Assembly (NCBI GenBank): GCA_947385505.1 | Contig: CANDLP010000024.1 | Coordinates: 1-12,996, forward strand | DNA from: an uncultured Clostridia bacterium | Lineage (GTDB): Bacteria; Bacillota; Clostridia; Oscillospirales; Ruminococcaceae | Length of the DNA: 12,996 nt | Reading direction: 5' to 3' | Shown: in pieces, positions 7,823 through 12,996 of the stretch | How positions within the stretch are numbered: the stretch's first letter is position 1 | Layout: each line of letters starts with the position of its first letter | Position numbers and translations under genes: made by a program | Notes under the pieces: generated by a model | The model's input: only the letters and a program-made list of their open reading frames with translations | Database searches by the model: none | Told to the model about the DNA's origin: nothing

Positions 7823-8055
7823 GCTTGTAACCACCCATTAGACCATTCAGACAAACGGCTTTCCTTAACGCGGAAAAAACGGCGGGGCTTAATCGGAAAA
7901 TATCTGAAATCCGAAAAATCCTTTCAGCCTGCAACTACAAAGTGATATTCGGTATAAGCGTACCGCTGCCGCGTTCGCACCCTCCGCGGCTCTCTGGGAG
8001 TTTCGGCTTTAACCTACTGTCTTTGTCTCTGTTTTTGTGTGTTAATATTGAAATT
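7781..8055 (-). ncRNA. T-box riboswitch leader, isoleucine specifier (ATC)
   Basis: Cis-acting leader that senses uncharged tRNA. On the minus strand: a stem I base pairs ACAAAG with CTTTGT; the specifier loop has the loop-E strands AGTA and GAA, with GAA-T-ATC-A giving the specifier ATC (7946-7944, isoleucine). The upper stem pairs GGT..AAGC with GCTT..ACC. The distal part carries AGAGAG and a GCCGCG/CGCGGC hairpin around GAGGGTGCGAA, as in other T-boxes. A stem III candidate pairs CTGAAA with TTTCAG, and a GCGTTAAG segment fits the stem IIA/B region. The T-box reads TGGGTGGTTAC; its TGGT (7833-7830) would pair with the ACCA end expected of tRNA-Ile. The following ACC of the consensus is changed (TAC). 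Uncharged tRNA-Ile should stabilise the antiterminator and let transcription enter the five-gene ileS operon. Confidence 0.92.
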
Positions 8056-8061
8056 ATGTAT

Positions 8062-8090
8062 ATGATAGCACTTTTTTCGGTTATTGTCAA
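8062..8090 (-). promoter_or_regulatory. Sigma-A promoter of the T-box/ileS operon
   Basis: On the minus strand TTGACA (8090-8085) and TATCAT (8067-8062) are separated by 17 nt, eleven of twelve consensus matches. The predicted start near 8055 places the whole T-box structure inside the leader. It lies directly after the AraC-type gene, which shows no clear terminator, so some read-through into the leader is also possible. Confidence 0.88.
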
Positions 8091-8129
8091 GGGGCAGATT
8101 ACAATTTTATGTGCAATAATTTATTTAAT

Positions 8130-9029
8130 TTATTCTTTAGATCTTACCGGAATCCATATCGCGCTCTGATAATCCTCACTCTGCGTATCGCCGGAATCGG
8201 AATACCATTCAATATTAAACCTTCCGTCAAGCTCATATTCCCTGTTCCCCGGCAGCCATTCTTTCCAGATCTGATCGTTTACCGTCTGTAAAGCTGTGGG
8301 CATAGCGCCGACGCACTTGAATTTTGCCCATTGGGCGGCGGGAATTTCATGCAGCTCCATTCCTTTGGGAACATTGCCGCCAGCATATCTGCCCGCGATC
8401 ATATAGCGGAACTTGCCGTCTTTTCCGATGTCGTCGATACATATGCCGAAATCGCCTATGTGATTTTCATATATCGCCTGCTCCACTTCGTTTTCGGGGG
8501 CGTTTCCTTTCAACAGGTTTTTCTCGCAAAATTTCTTACAAATTTCGTCCCAAAATTTCGGGATTTCATTTTGGGAAGTGTCAAACAGAAACTCTCTCGA
8601 AAAACCGATCACCTGAAACGCCGCCATTTTTTCAACAACAAAATCCATACCGTATCCTCCTTGAATAATAATGTGTACCCGCAGCGGAAGAAAGGTTTTG
8701 ATACGCGTTCTGTCCTTTCGTATTTCGGAGGGCGCTGCGCCGTGGAAGCGGGCAAAGGCTTTTGTAAAGCTTTCGGGGGTTTCATATCCGTACTCGAGAG
8801 CCACGTCTATTATTTTATCCCCGCTGTCCGCCAACCGCAAAGCCGCAAGATAAAGCCGCCGGTTTCGGATATATTCTCCGATATTGTAACCGGTGATAAT
8901 CTGAAAACCCTTCTGTAAATACAGAGTCGATATATTCAGATGTTTCGCCACATCTTCCGGACTTTTAATGTTCAGCAGATTGCTTTCCATATAGTCTATT
9001 GCGCCTTTTATGCAAGTAAGCCACTCCAT
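8130..9029 (-). CDS. AraC-family regulator with GyrI-like effector-binding domain
   Basis: This 299-residue protein has a MarA/Rob-like layout. Residues about 5-105 form the paired helix-turn-helix DNA-binding domain, including EDVAKHLNISTLYLQKGF (25-42) and the second helix-turn-helix IIDVALEYGYETPESFTKAF (73-92). Residues about 128-297 look like a GyrI-like (Rob C-terminal, BmrR-type) small-molecule domain ending in DYQSAIWIPV. Such proteins usually respond to hydrophobic or cationic compounds and activate efflux or redox genes; the ligand here is unknown. AAGGA stands 7 nt before the ATG. It lies directly after the Fe-S aldo/keto reductase gene, with about 95 nt between them that hold a likely promoter and TGTC/GACA repeats, so autoregulation or control of the neighbouring reductase is plausible. 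Confidence 0.9.
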   Translation of the reverse strand: MEWLTCIKGAIDYMESNLLNIKSPEDVAKHLNISTLYLQKGFQIITGYNIGEYIRNRRLYLAALRLADSGDKIIDVALEYGYETPESFTKAFARFHGAAPSEIRKDRTRIKTFLPLRVHIIIQGGYGMDFVVEKMAAFQVIGFSREFLFDTSQNEIPKFWDEICKKFCEKNLLKGNAPENEVEQAIYENHIGDFGICIDDIGKDGKFRYMIAGRYAGGNVPKGMELHEIPAAQWAKFKCVGAMPTALQTVNDQIWKEWLPGNREYELDGRFNIEWYSDSGDTQSEDYQSAIWIPVRSKE

Positions 9030-9059
9030 AACATCTTCCTTTCCGCTGCCGATATATAC

Positions 9060-9068
9060 ATTGTATCA
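9060..9068 (-). promoter_or_regulatory. Probable extended -10 promoter of the AraC-type gene
   Basis: The minus strand shows TGATACAAT, an extended -10 (TGn followed by TACAAT, five of six matches), about 30 nt before the ATG at 9029. No good -35 stands 17 nt upstream, which is tolerable for extended -10 promoters or for activator-dependent ones. Confidence 0.5.
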
Positions 9069-9086
9069 GAATATCGGAATGAAATC

Positions 9087-9127
9087 CTGTCATTAAAGAA
9101 AAAGATTTGTCCTGACAAAACTGTCAG
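9087..9127. repeat. Cluster of TGTC/GACA inverted repeats upstream of the AraC-type gene
   Basis: On the plus strand the segment contains CTGTCA, then TGTCCTGACA, then CTGACAAAACTGTCAG, a 6-bp inverted repeat with a 4-nt centre (9112-9127). The last repeat overlaps the stop codon of the aldo/keto reductase gene. It may be an operator for the AraC-type protein or part of a weak terminator; on the minus strand the next T run starts several bases later, so termination would be inefficient. Confidence 0.4.
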
Positions 9128-10275
9128 ACTCCAAACAGTTCTTTTGCGGCCGCCATTTTTTGAATGATATTTACGCCGAACGGACATCTGCTTTCACAGC
9201 CGCCGCAGCCTATGCAATCGCCGCCGTGGGCGGAAAGCTCCGAATAGTGCGCCTTTAATGTGGCGGGCGTTTCATTTTGCATAACTGCAAGATCGTAAAA
9301 TTTATTCACCATCGCTATGTCGATTCCCGACGGACAGGGGGCGCAGTGTCCGCAGTAGGTGCACTGCCCTTTGGAATAAGCGTGCTTCGGAGCGGAGGCA
9401 AGAACCTTTGCGTAGTCCTTTTCGTCGGCGGTTGCGGTTTCATAAGCGCAGGCGGCCTTTACGTGTTCGGGAGTGTCGAAGCCTACCATAACGCTTGCTA
9501 CGGCGGGTCGGGTAAGCGCATAATGGAGACATTGAACAGGCGTTAACGCTGCGCCGAAGGGCGAAGCCTTCTCGTTAAAAAGCCTTCCTCCCGCGTATCC
9601 TTTCATAACGGTAATGCCTATTTCGTTCGCTTCGCATAAACGGTACAGCTCCGCCCGTTCCGGGGCGACTCCGTTAAGAGCGTTGTTATATGTTTCCTCC
9701 CCGAACAGATCGTCTAAATTATCGCTGCCGGGCATCATATCAAAGGCGGGATTTACGCTGAACATAATCATTTCAATATATCCCGATTTTGCAGCTAACT
9801 GGCCGACAAACGGGTTATGAGTGGACAATCCGATATGACGAACGGTTCCCTTCGCTTTAAGTTCCTTTATATATCGAATAAAATCGCTGTCCTGAAGCCG
9901 GTCGAATTCGTCGGGGGAATCTACAAAATGTATCATTCCCAAATCCACATAGTCTGTCTGAAAACGCGCAAGCAAATCCTCAAAGGCGGGAACCGCCTTT
10001 TCCAAATCGCGGCTTCTTACATATTGACCGTTTTGCCAGGTAGAGCCGATATGCCCTTGAACGATCCATTTTTTGCGGTGATTTTTAATAGCCGCGCCGA
10101 TATTTGAACGAACATTAGGCTCGCTCATCCAACAGTCAAGTATGTTTATACCCAAGCTTTCGCACTGTTCAACAACGGCTTTGACCTCTTCGGCGCTGTG
10201 GCGTTCAAGCCATTCGCCGCCTAAGCCCACCTCGCTGACTTTTAAACCTGTTTTTCCCAATTTACGGTAGTTCAT
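9124..10275 (-). CDS. Aldo/keto reductase with two C-terminal [4Fe-4S] motifs
   Basis: This 383-residue protein starts MNYRKLGKTGLKVSEVGLGG, the usual opening of aldo/keto reductases. The barrel runs to about residue 290 and a ferredoxin-like tail follows with CX2CX2CX2CP (C305, C308, C311, C314) and CX2CX2CX3CP (C354, C357, C360, C364), fit to bind two [4Fe-4S] clusters. Of the usual tetrad, D47 (ILDCWM) and H116 (DLGMIHF) remain. There is no tyrosine in the segment after D47, and the lysine position near 75 reads QGHIG. The substrate and electron partner are unknown, and a normal Tyr-based ketone reduction is doubtful. I chose the ATG at 10275, with GGGTGA before it. A TTG at 10317 is in frame but would add 14 atypical residues. 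A GGAGG near 10295 has no ATG, GTG or TTG at useful distance. Confidence 0.88.
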   Translation of the reverse strand: MNYRKLGKTGLKVSEVGLGGEWLERHSAEEVKAVVEQCESLGINILDCWMSEPNVRSNIGAAIKNHRKKWIVQGHIGSTWQNGQYVRSRDLEKAVPAFEDLLARFQTDYVDLGMIHFVDSPDEFDRLQDSDFIRYIKELKAKGTVRHIGLSTHNPFVGQLAAKSGYIEMIMFSVNPAFDMMPGSDNLDDLFGEETYNNALNGVAPERAELYRLCEANEIGITVMKGYAGGRLFNEKASPFGAALTPVQCLHYALTRPAVASVMVGFDTPEHVKAACAYETATADEKDYAKVLASAPKHAYSKGQCTYCGHCAPCPSGIDIAMVNKFYDLAVMQNETPATLKAHYSELSAHGGDCIGCGGCESRCPFGVNIIQKMAAAKELFGV

Positions 10276-10316
10276 TTGTTCACCCGATATAATTAAATCC
10301 TCCGGCGGAAGGTTCA

Positions 10317-10322
10317 ATTATA
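10317..10322 (-). promoter_or_regulatory. Possible -10 box of the aldo/keto reductase gene
   Basis: A perfect TATAAT reads on the minus strand about 42 nt before the chosen ATG. The matching -35 region (around 10340-10345) is poor. A second weaker candidate, TATAAC, lies about 20 nt further upstream. The call rests on position and one hexamer only. Confidence 0.35.
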
Positions 10323-10353
10323 CATATCCTTTCTGTTATAGTGTTTTATCATA

Positions 10354-10385
10354 ACGGGTTTCGCTTAATACGGGTTTCGGCTAAT
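10354..10385. repeat. Tandem 16-bp direct repeat
   Basis: Two adjacent 16-bp copies, ACGGGTTTCGCTTAAT and ACGGGTTTCGGCTAAT, differ at two positions and abut with no gap. The second copy runs over the recQ stop codon (10381-10383). The pair lies between recQ and the candidate promoter of the aldo/keto reductase gene, so it could be a pair of regulator half-sites or a local duplication. Confidence 0.6.
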
Positions 10386-12312
10386 TTTCGGCTTTTCCCT
10401 TCTCCGCCAGATACTCCGAAATCGCCTTTAAAAATACCTCTCCGTATCTCGTAAGCTTAGCGTCGCCCACTCCGCTTACACTTAAAAACTCCTCTTCTGT
10501 AAGCGGTTTTTTCTTAGCCATATCCTCCAACGCCGCGTTGGAAAATACCATATACGCGGGAAGCCTTTCCTTTGCCGCTTCCTTTGTCCTGACCTCCTTA
10601 AGTCTTTGAAGCAGACCGTCGTCGGCGATACCGATCTCGGCTCTTTTAAGCCGAACGCTTTCCGCGCCCGAACCCGACAATGCCCCCAAAGCCGAAGCCG
10701 AGCTTTCATAGGCGGCGCGGAACTCTAAATCGCCGTAACCGCCTCCGATAACCTTCTTTCTCACAGGAACTTTTACGGTTATTCTGTCTCTGTTTTTAAC
10801 CGCATTGTGCCCCTTTTCGGTAATGGATATATTCCTGTATTCTTCGTCGTTGCGGCTTAAATAGCCCAGCAGCACCAGAGTGTTTATCGTCTCGCTTATC
10901 TTTTTCCGCTTTTGCCCTGCCATTATTCCGTAAGTGGAAAGAGTGGACAGATCGAACATTTCCGTTCGGCTGTTGCCTTTTCCCGTAAGCACATCGCTGA
11001 TGGCTCCAGCGGCAAATTTTATCCCCCTTTGGCTCAATCGGAAAACACAGCTTATTATCTTTTGGGAATCCTCGGTTATGTCCTCCTCGCGAAACTCGGC
11101 GGCGCAGTTTGAGCAGCCGGAACAGCTTTCGCACTTTTCCCCGAAATATCTTAAAAGAAAAGCTCTGAGACATTCGTTTGTTGAGCAGTATTCCACCATT
11201 GCGTTCAGGCGTTTTCTGTCCTGAGCTTTGGCTTCCCTGAGCTGGCTCGTAGTAAGCTCTTCTCCGGCCATATTGTCAATAAAAAATTCGGCGGTTTTTA
11301 CGTCTCCGGGGCAGTATAAAAGCACGCAGTCCGCCGCGGTACCGTCGCGCCCCGCTCTTCCCGCCTCCTGATAATAAGCTTCGGGGCTTTTCGGCATACT
11401 GTAATGGATAACGAAACCCACGTTGGATTTGTCTATTCCCATGCCGAAAGCGTTTGTTGCCGCCATAACTCTTACGCGGTCGTAAATAAAGTCCTCTTGA
11501 CTCTTCATTCGGCCGCTGTCGCTCATTCCCGCGTGATACATTACCGCGGGCACTCCGTTTGTGTTGCACAAGTCGCATACGAATTCCGTCTGTTTTCTTG
11601 TGGAGCAGTAAATTATGCCGCTTCGGTCGGAAAACTCGCCGAGAAGCTTCATAAGAGTTTGGGGCTTATCCTTGTTGGGCACTTTTATCACGCTGAAATA
11701 CAGGTTCGGACGGTCGAAGCCAGTCATTATTTCCAGCGGATCCGTAAGACCCAATTTTAACTTAATGTCCTCCCGAACCTTATCGGTGGCGGTAGCTGTA
11801 AAAGCGCCGACCACAGGACGGCGTGGGAGCGAATTGATAAAGCTTGAGATATGCAGATAGCTGGGACGGAAATCCTGACCCCACTGGCTTATACAGTGGG
11901 CTTCGTCCACCGTCACCATAGATATTTTCCCTTTTTGGGCAAAATCGGCAAAAGCCTCGGTTTCAAGACGTTCGGGCGCAACAAACACGATCTTATACGC
12001 TCCGTCCGTTATCATTCGGAGCGTAACAAGATACTCCTCAAAGGACAGGGAGCTGTTAAGAAAAGCCGCCTTAACGCCATTCTGCACCAGCGACATCGCC
12101 TGATCCTTCATAAGGGAGATCAGCGGCGATATAACTATCGTAATTCCTTCAAGCATAAGCGCGGGAAGCTGATAGCAAACGGATTTTCCCGCCCCCGTGG
12201 GCATAACCGAAAGAAGATCCCTTCCGCTGAGAAGGCAGTCTACGGCGTTTTCCTGCCCCGGTCTGAATTGGGAATGACCGAATATTTCCTTTAATATTTT
12301 CAGCTTGTCCAT
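10381..12312 (-). CDS. recQ: ATP-dependent DNA helicase RecQ
   Basis: This superfamily 2, 3'-5' DNA helicase of 643 residues acts in recombination repair and fork restart. Features in order: FRPGQ (16-20, motif 0), Walker A TGAGKS (39-44), DEAHCISQWGQDFRP (136-150), FTATAT (171-176), YCSTRK (235-240), motif VI QEAGRAGRD (315-323), a zinc site with C381, C397, C400 and C403 (an extra C394 precedes), a winged-helix RQC region to about 520, and one HRDC domain (about 565-637). This is the full three-part RecQ architecture, slightly longer than E. coli RecQ (609). The ATG overlaps its upstream neighbour's stop region (TGAAATG), and the nearest AAAGG is about 12 nt away, so translation is probably coupled to the upstream gene. 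No clear terminator follows. Confidence 0.97.
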   Translation of the reverse strand: MDKLKILKEIFGHSQFRPGQENAVDCLLSGRDLLSVMPTGAGKSVCYQLPALMLEGITIVISPLISLMKDQAMSLVQNGVKAAFLNSSLSFEEYLVTLRMITDGAYKIVFVAPERLETEAFADFAQKGKISMVTVDEAHCISQWGQDFRPSYLHISSFINSLPRRPVVGAFTATATDKVREDIKLKLGLTDPLEIMTGFDRPNLYFSVIKVPNKDKPQTLMKLLGEFSDRSGIIYCSTRKQTEFVCDLCNTNGVPAVMYHAGMSDSGRMKSQEDFIYDRVRVMAATNAFGMGIDKSNVGFVIHYSMPKSPEAYYQEAGRAGRDGTAADCVLLYCPGDVKTAEFFIDNMAGEELTTSQLREAKAQDRKRLNAMVEYCSTNECLRAFLLRYFGEKCESCSGCSNCAAEFREEDITEDSQKIISCVFRLSQRGIKFAAGAISDVLTGKGNSRTEMFDLSTLSTYGIMAGQKRKKISETINTLVLLGYLSRNDEEYRNISITEKGHNAVKNRDRITVKVPVRKKVIGGGYGDLEFRAAYESSASALGALSGSGAESVRLKRAEIGIADDGLLQRLKEVRTKEAAKERLPAYMVFSNAALEDMAKKKPLTEEEFLSVSGVGDAKLTRYGEVFLKAISEYLAEKGKAEN

Positions 12313-12313
12313 T

Positions 12314-12996
12314 TCAACGTTTCGCCTTTCTTCGCCGGGAGCTCTTGCCGAACAGCCTTACCCTTACAGCGAATCTCTTCGGCCCGTTCATTCCTTCCAA
12401 AGTAATTTTAAGTAATTTTGACACGCTTCCGAACACCAGAAGCTGCTCCTCCTTCGTGAATTCGGGAGCCGCACAGAACTCCGCTCTTTCGTAAAAAGGA
12501 ACGGCGTCTCGGAAAACATTGCCCGATTTTAATGTTTTGTCCGCTCTGAACGCAAATTCTTCCGGCGTTTCGCCCTTTTGGCGGTAAATTCCTTTCAGCT
12601 CCAAAAGCTGAAGAGAAAATTTCAGCATCTCCTTAACCGCTTTACACGGTTCCCCGTTCTTGAAGAACTTCAATCTTTGGTTTTGCTTTTTGTTAAGCGA
12701 CCGTATTATACCCGCTGCCGCCATTCCGATCAAAAACAGCGTCAAAGGTATGCCCAGAATAAAAATAATCATTCTGAAAAAGCCGTGATTTAAAATATCC
12801 GCCTTTCCTCCTGCCGCAAACGGATCGTCAGGCTCCGCAAGCAAAGATGAGGTTTCCTTTTCCTCCTGAGATGAAAAATCGCCAGACGATGTTGAAGTCG
12901 TACTTGTGGATTCAGTGGAAGAGGAAGAATCAGAAGAGGTTGTGGTTTCCGTCTCAGTGTCCGTACTCGTTTCCGTGCCAGTGTCCGCGTCAGCGG
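12314..12996 (-). CDS. C-terminal part of a membrane protein with DUF4129-like tail (partial)
   Basis: The reading frame is open to the window edge, so the N-terminal part is missing. The TTG at 12844 is only an internal codon, not a start. The visible part begins with about 50 residues rich in Ser, Thr, Asp and Glu (12850-12996), typical of an extracytoplasmic linker. It continues with one membrane helix (about 12704-12775, FFRMIIFILGIPLTLFLIGM) and ends in a basic cytoplasmic tail containing GIYRQKGETPEEFAFRA. That tail resembles DUF4129 domains found at the end of TgpA-like transglutaminase membrane proteins, which often accompany MoxR and DUF58 genes. The transglutaminase identification is inference, because the catalytic domain is outside the window. 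The stop overlaps the recQ start region (TGAAATG). Confidence 0.65.
   Translation of the reverse strand, partial: ADADTGTETSTDTETETTTSSDSSSSTESTSTTSTSSGDFSSQEEKETSSLLAEPDDPFAAGGKADILNHGFFRMIIFILGIPLTLFLIGMAAAGIIRSLNKKQNQRLKFFKNGEPCKAVKEMLKFSLQLLELKGIYRQKGETPEEFAFRADKTLKSGNVFRDAVPFYERAEFCAAPEFTKEEQLLVFGSVSKLLKITLEGMNGPKRFAVRVRLFGKSSRRRKAKR

Noticed and set aside
7942..8169. Plus-strand open frame over the intergenic region
   Set aside because: It lies antisense to the T-box leader and its product is a low-complexity hydrophobic string; the RNA structure explains the sequence better.
10276..10317. Upstream TTG start for the aldo/keto reductase
   Set aside because: It adds 14 residues not typical of the family, overlaps the candidate -10 box, and lacks a ribosome binding site.

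Overview
The window comes from a low-to-mid GC Firmicute, most likely a gut-type member of the class Clostridia. The signs are TTGACA/TATAAT promoters, strong AGGAGG-like ribosome binding sites, a T-box riboswitch, tRNAs with an encoded CCA end, a type-2-like isoleucyl-tRNA synthetase, and an aldo/keto reductase carrying ferredoxin-type cysteine clusters. Every gene I can support lies on the minus strand, so the transcriptional order runs from the right end of the window to the left.

Reading in that direction: (a) 12996-10381 holds the C-terminal end of a membrane protein (Ser/Thr/acidic linker, one membrane helix, DUF4129-like tail). It is coupled by a TGAAATG junction to recQ. (b) 10275-8130 holds a Fe-S aldo/keto reductase with a degenerate catalytic tetrad, then an AraC-type regulator with a GyrI-like effector domain. 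(c) 8090-7781 holds a consensus promoter and a complete T-box leader whose specifier triplet reads ATC (isoleucine) and whose T-loop UGGU matches an ACCA tRNA end. (d) 7728-552 holds five closely spaced genes under that leader: a flavodoxin-fold reductase with a cysteine cluster, an HD-domain hydrolase, ileS, tldD and tldE (pmbA). (e) 433-1 holds tRNA-Val(TAC) with a perfect consensus promoter and its own terminator, then a truncated tRNA-Asp(GTC).

The central result is the T-box. It explains the only long gene-free stretch (7750-8129) and suggests that ileS, although third in its operon, is induced by uncharged tRNA-Ile. The two small genes before it would be induced too, and probably the TldD/TldE protease after it. 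This would place a peptide-cleaving protease in an isoleucine-starvation response. Membership of the later genes rests on short gaps (12-42 nt) and the lack of visible terminators, not on transcript data. I saw no mobile element, CRISPR array or defence system.
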